Source of the DNA: Atherix ibis
Lineage: Eukaryota; Arthropoda; Insecta; Diptera; Athericidae
Direction: 5' to 3'
Length of the DNA: 64,000 bases
NCBI GenBank assembly: GCA_958298945.1
Contig: OY282606.1
Span: forward strand, 54,201,920 to 54,265,919
The notes below the pieces were generated by a model that did not search any database, had not been told where the DNA came from, and saw only the letters and a program-made list of their open reading frames with translations. This document shows, piece by piece, positions 1 through 11,290 of this stretch. Every line of letters starts with the position of its first letter. Positions within the stretch are counted from its first letter, which is position 1. The position numbers and the translations under genes were made by a program.

Positions 1-1117
1 GTATATGCAAAAAATAGAACTGTGACTCAAGTAGGTTCTTATTTGAATCTAACTCCCTACATCCGGCAGATTCCATAAAAATCCTTGGTATTGCCATTAC
101 GCGTGGTAGAAGATGGAACTACGGATTAACAACACTATTAGCAGAATCTACTCCATTGTTTAATAGGTTAAGAATTCTGGTTGGTAGTAAGTGTAAAATT
201 AGACAGAGTAAGGCAACCATAATAGCTAACGCCATGCTGGACGGAACATTGCTCTATTCCTTCACTTAATGCGTCATAATGCCAGTAACAGGATAAAGTA
301 AATTTGAATCAACGGCAAATTGTTTTGTTTGACTAACCAAAGCAATATCGGATTTCCCCGTTGGACTCTATCCTTGTTAAAACTGGGTAAAACCCTATCT
401 TCCTCTCTCTTTCTAAAATACTACATAACCCTAACATATAACAACCTTTGCTTTACAAATTATTGTTTTCACAATGTTTAAAAAAAAGTTATTTCCACCA
501 GCTGCTCAAAAATAAATTTGTCCTCCCTTTCGCTAATGATTTCCGATTTGGAAAGAGATCCATCCACTCTTTCACTTAATTTCCAAACTTCATTACGTGT
601 TTACGATGCTTAGTATAAACAAAAAGTTTAACACCAATTCGTCTAACTATAGGAAACTTTTCCTCAAGTTATTTGAACTATTTGATGATTCTACTTTTCT
701 GCTCACAGACGCCGATGTTGGTGACCACACAAAATCATTTGCAGTCATCCAGCTTGTTGGTACTGAACACCACGACATTAAATGTGAAATCCTACCTAAT
801 GAAAGTTCCAATTTCCATTGCAAACTGTGAGCAATTAGGACTGCAGTTGAGACTGCAATTGATGTCCCCAAACATTGCAGTATAAATATTTTTACCAACA
901 ATCTCGAGCCATGAAAGCCATTCGTAGACCATCAAATGATGTGGTGCTAAACAAGACTCGTTGTAGTCTATTTAACAATAGAAGCATCGCGTTACGTTGG
1001 GTTCCCGGTCACATTGGTATTCTCGGCAATGAGCAGTCTAATCAGCTAGCGAAGGAAGCTCACCACTGTCCTGTTCCTATTGAAATTTCAAATTTATTAT
1101 TTCTACTGACCAAATGA
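1..1117 (+). mobile_element. I/LOA-like non-LTR retrotransposon relic (RT tail plus RNase H)
   Basis: Decayed 3' half of a LINE-type element. Positions about 75-267 translate without a stop into the C-terminal part of a reverse transcriptase region (KILGI, GRRWNYGL, LFNRLRILVGSKCKIRQS, ANAMLDGTLLYSF). After several frameshifts an RNase H domain follows at about 690-1117. The homologous stretch occurs again at 21.4-21.6 kb, where LLDGAVLY and the following residues align, so both come from one family. The RNase H domain argues for the I or LOA group rather than Jockey or R1. The clade is inferred, while RT plus RNase H is well supported. The 5' end lies outside the window and no clear poly(A) tail was seen. 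Confidence 0.75.
690..1117 (+). pseudogene. RNase H domain of a non-LTR retrotransposon, frameshifted
   Basis: Two frames join near 830-900. The first begins with the LTDADVG strand-1 motif. The second carries IFTNN, LEAMKAI (with a shift) and then the diagnostic RWVPGHIGILGNEQSNQLAK. In active RNase H domains the second-block motif is normally FTDS-like and the last block is GNE.AD.LAK. Here the catalytic Asp positions read Asn (FTNN; NEQSNQ), so the enzyme would be inactive even without the frameshifts. It would have removed the RNA strand during target-primed reverse transcription. It ends in unrelated sequence with a stop at 1117. Confidence 0.8.
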
Positions 1118-3780
1118 CATTTAACATATTTATACATGCATAGACAAACAGACTGGACAACGGTGGAAGATTTTTTTCTATTCCGAAATTCAGATAGATC
1201 AATCCCTGCTGCGTATTTGAGATATAAATAAATATATGGTGAGCTTCGTTGCACAATTAAAACTTTTGATTAAATACAATTTTTATAAAGAAACTGATTA
1301 GTAAATAAAGGATTTTATAAAGTGGAAATATAACGTATCTTATTTTTATAAATATTATCAATGTTGGGTAAATGTGTATGTACAAGTATATACTCGTATA
1401 TCCTGGTTTACTATTTACTAAAAGTCCATATTTATTTCAAAAGTCAGTTATTGACTATATATAACAGTGTTCCATTTATCAAATAAGGTAAATATTGTTT
1501 TTTTTTAATAGACTTTGCTTGAGCTACAAAATAGTAGAGAATATTGGAAAAGTTAGTCTACATATCTTTCAAGACTACATAATAAGTTGATTATGCTGAA
1601 TGATTCGAAAGTTATGCTAGTCACGATTAACAGGTAAATGTCATGTAAAAAATATGAATCTAGTCAAGGAAAAGTTCACTTTACGGGAAGTTGATTTACA
1701 TTTTATGTACTATTTCGGAATACATATATATAAGCACATTTTTATGATTCACATTTATATACTCTATGTAATAATTATCAAGAATTCTGAAGATAATATT
1801 ATAGGTCCTCTTATTTCATGTAAATTCCATCTTCTTGCTAGAGTTTTAAAACTTTTACAAAACTTTTCCGATTAAAAGGCTTTACGTTTTTACCTGATCG
1901 CTGACAATTTTATTAACATAATAATGTGGGCTAATTCTAAGAATAGGTATAATTATAATTTTCAATAATATTTTCTAATAATTCAATAAAATTTTTGGTG
2001 GAATTCCTTAGATCACAATCGGAACACAAATTATGTGTTTATTTTTCACATAATTGTATGTTGATTGTTTTTATAGTATGGAACTGAAATAAATATCCAA
2101 TTTCTTTATCTTGAAAAAATTATTTCCGCTATAACTTGAGTAAAAATATGAAGTCATCTTACTGAAGATTATTCCATATTTTAAGAAAGAGTAAAGGCTG
2201 TTAGAATCATATGACTTATGTATTGTACGTAAAACATGGAGATTTAAAAAAATAATATTAGTTTTAAAATATATATTTTATTAATATAATAGATAATTGA
2301 GAAATTAATATTTTATATTAAATTTTTGTTATATACGCAGAGTCCTACTTTTCAAATTCGAATTCATTTACTAAAATAATTTAAATAAGAATTTATAAAT
2401 ATATACTTATTTATTATAATAAAAATAATTGTAAAATTCTAATAATTGTAGAGTGGTTTTAAAAATAATTGGTATTTTTAAAATATAGTAAGTTGTTTTT
2501 ATTCTTATTCTTTTTTTTTATCTTTAAATAAATCATAATACTATAAATTTTTAGTGATGTTAAATATATTGAAGGAAATCATTTTGTATTAAATTAAATG
2601 AGAATAATATCAAAATAAAATATATACTGGTACATATCACTTGTTGGAGCGAACAATCGAAAGAAACACAAGACAAATGAGATATATTTTGAAAGCTGTC
2701 AAATATACGTGTACGTAATATCTTAGATTATCTAAGATTTTAACAGTCATTCACTGTACATACATATGCCAAAGCCTTCACCCACGTGTGGTATGCTAGA
2801 TAGGAATACACTTAATTCCAAAATCACTTATATGACTTCTGTGAAAAAATCTTATTATAATGCGAAATGCTGCGACATTGGAATATCTATCCTAGACATT
2901 TTAACAGTTTGGTTAAAATGATCTAGTACAATTTATTTTCCTTTTTTAATACTTCTAAAAGCTCATTACGATCTTTTGCCTAAATTGTCAATGAATATAC
3001 GAGGACTGTCATAGCAAAGGTTTTAAGCCACTACTACGTTCAATTTGTATTTTTAATTTTTCATTCCATTAGAGAAAATTTAGTCCGACAGGTTGGATTT
3101 CGATATTTCGGGAATATTATAAGTAATCCTTCTATTGCCAGTAAAATAACAATCTATGTAGTTTTTCAACTAACTTTCTTTGGCACAGTCCCTATTTTAC
3201 CAAAAGAAAGAAACTCCACAAATCGTCGACCGACGCATATCCCAGAAGGGAATTATTACAAAAACTATAGCATCGCAGTAGTTGAATACGCATCCTGAGG
3301 GATAAAGAGATAAAGAAGAAGTGAAAAATGAAGCAGTTTGCTACTCGTGAAGTGATACCTGCCAATCGGGTTCGGTATGTCTCCTTCCCATGTTAAAAAA
3401 AACATTCCTAAGGGGTGGCCGCCTATAAGTCACATCGGGGCAAGAGAGTACCGATACATTTGTTAAGTTGAACTGAATAATTGTAAATTACTAGAAATAA
3501 ACCACGTGAGCTGGTCATACTCAAGAATACTATGGCAATAACATAACACTCTTTATGTGCCTAAATGTTTACTTCAATGGTTTTAAATAATTCAAAATAA
3601 ATTTATTTAAGTTCCGTTTTAGTCTCAGGCAACCTTTGCAATAATGAGGCGGTTTGAAACTATGGAAATAATTTTTATTCGTTAGAATACCCTGAAATAT
3701 TGGAGATTTTATAAGTCAATATAAACCTCATGTCATGGGCTACCGCATCATAACTAATCTTAATTATAGAATTTTCAAAT
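1118..3780. other. AT-rich intergenic sequence, no gene recognised
   Basis: About 2.7 kb of very AT-rich DNA. One open frame of 73 codons (1654-1875 +) has no recognisable motif and its composition is that expected by chance in AT-rich DNA. A slightly more GC-rich patch at about 3180-3480 is probably an old repeat, but I could not classify it. Confidence 0.6.
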
Positions 3781-3885
3781 ATTGTTATTGTTATTGTTTG
3801 TAAGGTCCCTTAAACATGTGCAGGGGCCACTTTATAGCGCCACGACCGTGAGGCCATTTGGTGACTTCATAGTACGTATGGGAAG
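3781..3885 (-). mobile_element. Short 3'-end fragment of a non-LTR element
   Basis: On the minus strand the block AAATGGCCTCACGGTCGTGG, followed by CGCTATAAAG, resembles 21.71-21.77 kb on the plus strand (same block with two or three changes). It also resembles the end of the non-LTR relic at 34.37-34.41 kb (CTCTCGGTTGTGGCGCTATT). The shared GTCGTGGCGCTAT core reads Val-Val-Ala-Leu near the end of that reading frame. I infer a 5'-truncated LINE 3' end. The direct observation is only a dispersed repeat. Confidence 0.4.
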
Positions 3886-4581
3886 TTATCTGAGAGCGAC
3901 TGGTTTGTGGTTATTAGTACAGAATATTGAGAATTTTGTTCTATTTTGTGGAGCAAATTAGTATGTTGTAGAAGTTTAAATAGGTGACAAGGGAATGGAG
4001 TTGTTGGGTTCAGGAGCTCCATAATGGGAGGAATTCTGCTCGCGAAGTAATTCTTGGATATGTGGTATTCATGTAGAATATGGTTGATAGTGAAGTGGAT
4101 ACCGCCGGATTGCCATAAGGCACGTTTGGTGTTTCCAAAAAGTAAGTTATGAGTAAGATCAGTATATCAAATCTTGATTCTGAGCAGCCTCCTTGCCCAG
4201 AATTTCGATATAGATACATTTTCAAATATTATTTCCACGTTTAGGAGTTCATAAAATAACAGGAAAACTTACAAAAGTGGGACAACAATGACATATTGAA
4301 GGTGTACGCTATTCCATCATCAAAAATTATGACTTTAAGTAGAATTCTTGACTGTGTTCATTATTCTTGCAGAGGCAAGAGTATCAAATATTTTTACAGA
4401 GTATAATATGGCCCCCACATTTACCAATCTTTCTTCTATAAAATTTTTAAGCAAATTTATAGAAAACAACATATACAAAAAACAATACACTGAATATAAA
4501 TATAATTGTCTGTATCAATAATTTTATGTTTAAATCAAGAAAATGAAATCGTTAACCGATAGTGTACATAATAGTTTTTGC
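3886..4581. other. Unclassified, possibly an old repeat
   Basis: A 71-codon minus-strand frame (4010-4225) and moderate GC content suggest decayed coding DNA, possibly continuing the non-LTR fragment beside it. No conserved motif could be named. Confidence 0.35.
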
Positions 4582-4680
4582 ATTCCGGGGAACCACTATT
4601 TTGATCAAGGTGGAGCATACCACCTTGATCAAAAATGTGGTTCCCCGGAATGATGGGAGTGTGGCGCTCCCATCATTCCG
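4582..4680. repeat. Double (zigzag) palindrome over the mariner 5' end
   Basis: Left arm 4582-4613 and right arm 4620-4651 are reverse complements with two mismatches over 32 bp, with a 6-bp spacer. The left arm repeats in inverse the mariner terminal sequence (CCACCTTGATCAAAAA) that starts at 4620. A second perfect 14-bp palindrome overlaps it: CGGAATGATGGGAG at 4646-4659 against CTCCCATCATTCCG at 4667-4680. The sister mariner at 56123 lacks the extra sequence and runs straight from the terminus to GTGTGGCGCTCCCATCATT, so the palindromes were added after insertion. Confidence 0.85.
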
Positions 4681-5782
4681 ATTTGAGTTCTGTTGTTGAT
4701 ATACTCTCTAAATCTTAGCGTCATAGCTTGACATTTGCAAAAGTAACGTAGCCAAGAGTACATTAATGGTGCGCGAACGTTGGAAATGTTGGAAAAGTAT
4801 TTCGGCAACGATTCTCTAAAGAAAACGGTCCTTTACCAGTGGCACGAGTGGTTCAAAAGTGGTCGTGAGTCAATCGAAGATGATGAACGCAGTGGGAGAC
4901 CATCTACATCGAAAACCGACGAAAATATTGATAAAGTAAAAGAAATGTTGGTCAATAACCGCAAATTAACCATCAGAGAGATAGCGGAGGACTTGAACAT
5001 TGTCTATTGATTCGTCCAAGCCATTTTGGTTAATGATTTGGGTTTCCGTCGTGTAGCAGCAAAGTTGGTGCCAAAAGACCTCAATTTCATGCAAAAAAGA
5101 GACCGTGTTGACCTGGCAAAAGATATGATTTGCGAGGCTGAATCCCACATTCATCAAAAGGATCATTACTGGAGACGAGACGTGGGTTTATGAGTACGAC
5201 ACGCAATCCAGACATCAGTTAAGTGAATGGCGTTCACCAAATGAGCCGAGACCAAAAAAACCACGTCGTTTTCAGTCAAAAAAGAAGGGAATACTCACGG
5301 TTTTCATGGATTACAACGGTGTAGTGCATCATGAATTTTTGCCAGAAGGCCGGACAGTAAACAAAAAGTATTATTTGGGCGTTATGAGACGTTTGCGTGA
5401 AGCAATTCGCCGAAAGAGACCAGAATTGTGGGCAGAAAATTCGTGGATTTTGCACCATAATAACGCACCGTCGCACAGTGCCATCATTATTGTAATTTTT
5501 TGACGAAAAATGCAACAAATACCATCCAACAACCACCGAATTCACCTGAGTTAAAAAACCATTACGGGGAACGTTAATAAACCATTACGGGGAACGCGTT
5601 TCAACAGTCGAGAGGAAGTAAAGGATAAATATAAAAAAATGTTTCGAGGATTGGATCAAGCGCTGGCATAAGAGTTTTAAAGTCAATGGGGATGACTTTG
5701 AAGGGGACAATATAGATTTAGATGAATAAACTTGTATTTTTAATTTTCTGAATAAATTCCGGTAACTTTTTGATCAAGGTGG
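4620..5782 (+). mobile_element. mariner element, family 1, defective copy A
   Basis: Terminal inverted repeats: CCACCTTGATCAAAAA at 4620 and TTTTTGATCAAGGTGG ending 5782. TA dinucleotides (4618-4619 and 5783-5784) flank them, as expected for mariner target duplication. The 1163-bp length includes a snap-back insertion near the left end. It shares its terminal repeats and most of its body with 56123-57160. The spacing in the sister copy is 34 residues between the second and third catalytic Asp (DD34D), the mariner hallmark. Confidence 0.92.
4750..5729 (+). pseudogene. mariner family 1 transposase, broken
   Basis: Cut-and-paste transposase remnant. The N-terminal HTH region is present (QWHEWFKSGRESIEDDERSG, then RPSTSKTDENIDKV), and the catalytic core follows (ITGDETWVYEYD, HHEFLPEGRTVN). 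Breaks: an in-frame TGA at 5008-5010 where the family would have Gly; a 5-base deletion near 5142 relative to the sister copy; the second catalytic Asp changed to Asn (AAT at 5459-5461, HHNNAPSH); and a deletion at about 5548 that removes the SPNLAPCDFF block with the third Asp. Next to the last break a 21-bp stretch, AAACCATTACGGGGAACG, is duplicated. The upstream reading frame (ARTLEMLEK) supports a start a little before 4780. It cannot be active. Confidence 0.9.
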
Positions 5783-7790
5783 TAACTTAATAAAATAGAA
5801 AGTGTAAAAAAAGTTAAATTATTAAAATTGTAAAAATTTAAATCATCGTATTGGGCTATCTACTCAAGCAAACTAAATTTACATTAATAGTGCTGTAATA
5901 ATAAGTTTGTATGCTCCATTCAAAACCTTTATAAAAAAATCAAATCGAAAAATATTTAAACAAAATCAGTATTTATTGAACATATTACATATTGTATAAT
6001 GAATTTAATTGATTAATTTGCAAAGTTTACTAGTATTTAATTAAGGAGGTATATCAAACAACAACTTAAAATTTAAAAAAAGAACTATTTCAATAAATCC
6101 TTAGCAAAAAATACATTCAACATTTTTTATAATATTATTATATAATACAAAAAGCATAGTCGTTCTGCTCTGTTCATTTTTATAAAAAGTTCCAATTTTT
6201 TTCAACAAATCCGTTTATTTAATCGTTTTTACAAAATTTAATCAAATACAAGTACTTGAATTAACCATTAATAATGAAGCCTCAAAAGGGATTTTGTTTC
6301 TTAATAAACAATCACTTATTCATGCTTTTGAATCTTTTCATCACTGAATTATTATGCTTTTATTTAATAATTTCTAAAGTTTAAATGTTTTTAACTTCTA
6401 TTGAACTTTATTGAATTCATAAAAGTTTACTTTGCAAAATTCGATGAATGAAAAATATTAAAATATCATAATGCGGAAAACTAAATATAAACAAGAGAAT
6501 TATTGGTTGATTAACTGTTTTAATAAGCGTTCAGTAATTGACAGATTTAATGAGGGGCTTAATCGCTGGACAAATAAATTAATTTCCATGAATTGTATAG
6601 GTCTATTAGTTTGACAAAATATATTTGCAAAATGTATGATAATTTTGATAAAGATTGCGTTCGATTTCTTACTGTAAAAATTTATGGTATACACATTACT
6701 ACTCATGAGAGTAGGGTATTTTTGTTGTTGTGAAAATGAAAAATTAAAAACTTTTATAAAATCAATCAAAAGTTATATAACTTTTATAATAGCAAACATT
6801 TTAATGACAACTTCATAAATTTCTATTCTCCCATCCATTTGTACGTAGATTATCGCAGGATGAAAATTCCATCCATTTATACGTAGATTATCGCAGGATT
6901 AATCAGAATATTTTGGAGTTTTTTATAAACTCATATTTTTATGATTAAATAAGAGCCAACAACTTATATTTAGCGAAGAAATTATAATTTCAATAAAGAA
7001 TATTATAAATACACTTGTATGTGACTAGAAATCTACGAGTATTTTATGATTTTATTTAATTTGATTAATAAGATAAATGGTCCTCCTACGTAATGAGATA
7101 TTAATCGAATTTGTTTTTGATAAATATAATATGAAATTATATTAAAGAATAAAATAAATTCATCAGACATACTTCTATCTATTCAAATATTTAAAGCATT
7201 TTAATAAAATTATTTGTTTAAATAAGCAAATCGTTCAAAAATTTATTTAAATTGGTTTTGGGGGGAATATAAAAAAACACGCTTTTTCATATCAAATGAA
7301 ATCCAATTTAACATGATTTGTTAAGCAAGAAGAATATTAAATTTAATGAAATTTGCATAATCAATATTATCTTTACTATGAATAAATAATATTTATGTTA
7401 AATTTGCAAATTTAATTAATTACGTTCGATTAATTGATTTTCAAAAGTTATTTATCTATTTGGAAAGTTGAACAAATTTAATATATTTTATTGATTTTAT
7501 AATAATTGATTAATAATATTTAAAAATAGTACGATATTAATAAACTGGAAATTATATTTATTTCATGTATGATTTTCTATCAATAAAATATGATTTTTGT
7601 ACGATTTTTGCATTATGTGTAAAGTGTTCACTAATAAGCAAATTAAATTAAAATGATAATACAGGTCATTTATTTTTTAATTTTTATTTGTATAATGAGT
7701 CAAAAATGTTGAACTAGATCACATTGGTAATGCTTTAGTGTACATAGCAACCTTTACATTGCAGATATATGTAAGGTCCAATTAAGGGAA
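5783..7790. other. AT-rich intergenic sequence, no gene recognised
   Basis: About 2 kb of AT-rich DNA. An 89-codon minus-strand frame (6500-6769) shows no known motif. Nothing else beyond the 30-bp direct repeat annotated at 6831-6898. Confidence 0.6.
6831..6898. repeat. 30-bp direct duplication
   Basis: 6831-6860 and 6869-6898 are the same 30 bases (starting CCATCCATTT and ending ATTATCGCAGGA) with one difference, separated by 8 bp. This is a local tandem duplication, one of many in the window. Confidence 0.9.
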
Positions 7791-7795
7791 ATTAT

Positions 7796-8800
7796 TCATA
7801 TGGTATTACTATATACGCCGACGATAACCTAATTTATAGTGCAACAATACGACCTAAAGTAGCATTGGAAGCTATGAAAGTATCATAAGATTTCTGAGCG
7901 ATACATTCTCAGAAGCCTGCCATATATGCAGTTGGTAAAAAAACCAACGGCATATATCGTAGGCTTCTGAGAATGTATCGCTCCGAAATCTTATGTAAGG
8001 ACGTCAAACTTATTATTTATGAGCAATTTATAAGATCGTACCTTCGGCTTCCCCATCTCGTCATCTATTTCCTCAACAGTAGCAACGGAACTGCATTGGT
8101 TAGAAAGGAAGATCTTACGAAAAGCCACAGGGCTCGGCATATCTAGACAGACAAAAAAGTTTATACCAAACGACAGGTTGTACCGGAAGACAGGCGTTTC
8201 CCTATTTATAGTATGGCAAATGGGAATAATGAACAAATGAGTGAAATCATATAATGAACAAATGGGTAGCTAACGGAAAATAACTTACTGAAGATATTGA
8301 GAAACTCCAAGTAGCTGTCACAGTTATTTCTATTGGAGGACACATAAAAAGCTCTCAAGCAACGTCTCCAGATCTACAAGAAGAAGCCAAAGGAACAACA
8401 TCAAGGGTAGCAACGACATCACACGAGGTCGGACGCACCAAAGGAAATCAAGAGGACACAACAAACGCAGCAGTTGCCGGATTCAATTATAGAATTATAT
8501 TTAAGTTTTAAGATTAGTTTTAAGAATAATTGTAAAAAATGCATGTTTAGTTATAAGAGTAGATTTAAGGTTTAAGGTTAGGTTTAGGATGTAAGCAAAT
8601 TTTTTTAAAAATAGCATAATAAATTTAAATAAAATATTATATAAGTATTAGATTAAATTTGAGGATAGCAGAAAGTTAAGAACCAATAAAGACAAATGAT
8701 TGAGCTAGGATTAAATATTCTTAAGAGAAAATAATATTAAGATTGTATTATAAGAAAACTGTAAAATGTCAAGGATATACAATAAAAAAAACTTGAACTT
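7796..8800 (+). mobile_element. Jockey-like non-LTR element, 3' part with 3' UTR
   Basis: At about 7810-7880 the plus strand encodes YADDNLIYSA, the catalytic RT motif, then LEAMK. After an inverted duplication the RT thumb-side region follows (RRLLRMYRSEILCKDVKLII; then, in another frame, WLERKILRKATGLGISRQ and FIPNDRLYRKTGVSLFI), typical of Jockey-group elements. A non-coding AT-rich tail with TTAAGATTAGTTTTAAG-type repeats runs to an A-rich end near 8790, which fits the 3' UTR and poly(A) of such an element. It is 5'-truncated and frameshifted. Clade assignment is an inference from the motifs. Confidence 0.75.
7884..7995. repeat. 53-bp-arm hairpin inside the Jockey RT
   Basis: Arms 7884-7936 and 7943-7995 are reverse complements with four mismatches in 53 bp. 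They are separated by six A residues. The right arm is the sense RT coding sequence, so the left arm is an inverted copy that replaced the RT segment expected after the YADD motif. Confidence 0.93.
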
Positions 8801-9054
8801 CAACTTGTATACATAGTGGATAACAAGAAACTTAGCAGACTTTAGCACGAACTTCAAAGCTAAATAAAGTGTAGCAGAAAGGTAATAAGACTTTTATTAC
8901 AGAGCGATCTGGCAACCCTATAAACTTTCATTTTTGCGCTAGTTCGTACTAGCGAAGGAGTAACTAAGGGTCTATAGAGCGTAATAAGTGAAGTTGTGTT
9001 TTTGTAGTACGTTAAGAAAAATTCAACGGCATAACTAGGAGCCAACAAATTTTA

Positions 9055-9535
9055 TGTTAAGCTTGGTGAATTTGAAAGTTCGACTTACGATTTCTTATAA
9101 GGAGACGTAGCATTATTTATTTATTCGGCATTTTTGGAGGGCTGGGAAGCAGTGGGAGACGAACGTCACTCATGGATGCTTTAAACATCGAAAACTGATA
9201 AAAATGTAAAACAAACGAGTATATTTGTGCCTCCAGGGCAAACATTTAACCAATGTGTTTTTATGAAGAAGGAAGTTTTTGAAATTCTAAAAAAAACGGT
9301 TTTTCGTATGACGTTTGGCCCACTATGATAATGCTCCCTGTCACACAGCCCTCTCCATCACTTAGTTTTTAATCGAAAAAAGAGGCCTGCGATTCCCCAG
9401 CTCCTAAGTTACCTGATCTAAGTCCGTGTAACATGTTTTGTTCCTTTAGAGGATTGTAAACGAAAGAAAATTACAGTTTGTGTTATATAACATAAAATTG
9501 TTGAAAACAAAATTAGTCTCATTACTTCTATTTTT
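9055..9535 (+). mobile_element. Highly decayed mariner relic
   Basis: Recognisable only by pieces in several frames: a block like FLEGWEAVGDERHS followed by TSKTD near 9140-9200, VPPGQTFNQCVFMKKEVFEI at about 9225-9280, then DNAPCHTALSIT near 9335-9360 and LPDLSPCNMF near 9410-9435. These match, in order, the HTH linker, the PPGQTVN motif, the second catalytic Asp block and the third (Asp read as Asn). The tail at about 9495-9535 (AAAATTGTTGAAAACAAAAT, then TCTCATTACTT) is also found near 46.46 kb. No left terminal repeat was found. Activity is impossible. Confidence 0.7.
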
Positions 9536-9772
9536 AATATCATCCAGACATTTGATAGTGTCTGGCATGTTTGAAAGCTAAAAAGTTTCTTCCAAGATCA
9601 TATTTTTCGCAGCTTTATTTCCAAGTGGTTCAAAGTCCATATTAATCTGATATTGTTCCACAATATAGTATCTTTGGCCTCATATTATATAGTATTTATA
9701 CCTCCAATATTCTTACCTCTACTAACACATCTTTTTAAACCACAATACTAACATTTCATAAAAATCTAATCT

Positions 9773-10978
9773 AATTAATAAGTCCTTAGAAAAAGTTGGA
9801 AAAAATTGTTTTTTTAAAAAAATATTTTTTATTTTTCAACATAATCTCCTTTTAGCTTTATACACTTTTCCAACCGTTTTTCCAAAATTTTTATCCCGTC
9901 CAAAAAATAGGATTTCGGAAGTTCTGCAAAATACTCATCCGTTTCAGCAATGACGTCCTCGTTGGAAGTGAACCGTCGTCCGCCAAGCCATTTCTTCAGA
10001 TTGGGGAAAAGAAAATAGTTACTCGGGGCCAAATCTGGTGAATAAGCGGGATGCTGCAACAATTCCATTCTCAATTCCACAATTTTGGCCATGGAAACAG
10101 CGCAGGTATGGACACGCGCATTGTCCTGATGCAAGAGGATTTTTTTCTTCTTCAAATCGTTTCTCTTTGATTTCCTCGCTCAACCGTTGCAATAACGACG
10201 CGTAATACGCTCCTGTTATTGTTTTTCCTTTTTCCAAAAGACCGTGGCCATCACCTTGCCAGCCGATGGCACAGTTTTTGCCTTCTTCGGAGCCCGTTCA
10301 CCCTTGAAAATCCACTGTGATGACTGTCTCTTCGTTTCTGGAGTGTAGTAGTGTATCCAGGTTTCGTCCACAGTGACATATCGACGAAGGAATTTGGCAG
10401 GATTGCGATGAAAGAGTGCCAACATTGCGTCAGAGTCCATTACACGATTGCGCTTATTCTCCCTTGAGAGCAAACGCGGCACCCATCTTGCCGAAATTTT
10501 TTTCACAGACAATTTTCATGCAAAATTGAAGCGACTGTACCTTGTGATATGCCCGTGGCCTCAACTAATTCGCGCACTTTAATTCGCCGATCAGATCGTG
10601 GATTTTGTCGATGATTTCAGGAGTAGACACTTCAACTGGGCATCTTTTGTGGATGAACGGCCACGTTTAAATTCATTCATCCAATTGTAAACCGTCGCAA
10701 ACACAGGTGCTGATGTGCCATGAACTGCATCCAACTCGGCTTTGATTTCTTTGGGGCTTCAGCCTTTCAAATGGAGATGTTTGATGACAGCCCTAAACTC
10801 GCTTTTTTCCATTATTAAGAACAAATAAATGTCGTTAACTTTAATCGACGATAGAAATTGACCTACGCTATGGATCGAGCTGAAATTTTGACAGCTTTCC
10901 TGCTTACAAAAAAAAATCTTTACCGACACTACGAGCGCAATTTCTTGGATTTTCTAAGGACTTATTGAACGACCCTCG
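9773..10978 (-). mobile_element. mariner element, irritans-like relative, defective
   Basis: Terminal repeats share TTTTCTAAGGACTTATT. The right end reads CTAAGGACTTATTGAACGAC to the CCCTCG before TA at 10979, and the left end reads AATAAGTCCTTAGAAAA from about 9777. The outermost bases on the left are diverged, so that boundary is approximate. The element lies on the minus strand and encodes a degenerate transposase. Length of about 1.2 kb is normal for mariner. Confidence 0.88.
9829..10812 (-). pseudogene. mariner transposase, near full length but broken
   Basis: Reading from ATG at 10812: MEKSEFRAVIKHLHLKG, an in-frame TGA, SPKEIKAELDAVHG, YNWMNEFKRGRSSTKDAQ, frameshifts, then VEATGISQGTVASIL (HTH). 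The core follows: RWVPRLLSRENK, RRYVTVDETWIHYYTPETKR, APKKAKTVPSAGKVMATVF, HQDNARVHT and SPDLAPSNYFLF, ending GDYVEK at 9832. First and second catalytic Asp (VDETW, HQDNA) remain, but the third is Asn (AAC, complement of 10018-10020). The length of about 328 codons fits mariner. Similar to irritans-type transposases, exact subfamily unresolved. Confidence 0.9.
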
Positions 10979-11147
10979 TAGAACTACAATGGTTCCATTT
11001 ATAATAAAATACGTCATCTTTAACTGTACATTAATAAAAGATTAGCATAAACGCTATCAAATTCTTATGCACTTGCTTGACAAAAATTCCAAACTCTCCC
11101 TGAACAATGAATATATTACGTACATACAATTAAATTTTTTAGGTTAT

Positions 11148-11290
11148 CTCGACTTGCGGACTTGAATTAAGGGACTCTATTACGCTCTTCAATTCCCGTC
11201 GTATCTTATTCTTTCAATACAAAATTCTCCGCAAAGTATGTGATGCTCTCTTTTACCCGGACTTAAATCCACCATGAATCATTTTATATG
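11148..11290 (+). mobile_element. Jockey-like fragment
   Basis: Translates to TCGLELRDSITLFNS, then QYKILRKVCDALFY. This aligns with TYGIELWDSIKGSNS and ESEIL.KIVGAPFY in the longer Jockey-like relic at 15.2-15.3 kb. It is a short piece of the RT C-terminal region, probably 5'-truncated, with no readable 3' end. Confidence 0.6.

Noticed and set aside
6831..6898. CRISPR-like repeat
   Set aside because: Only two units with an 8-bp gap in a eukaryotic transposon-rich sequence. A simple local duplication explains it.
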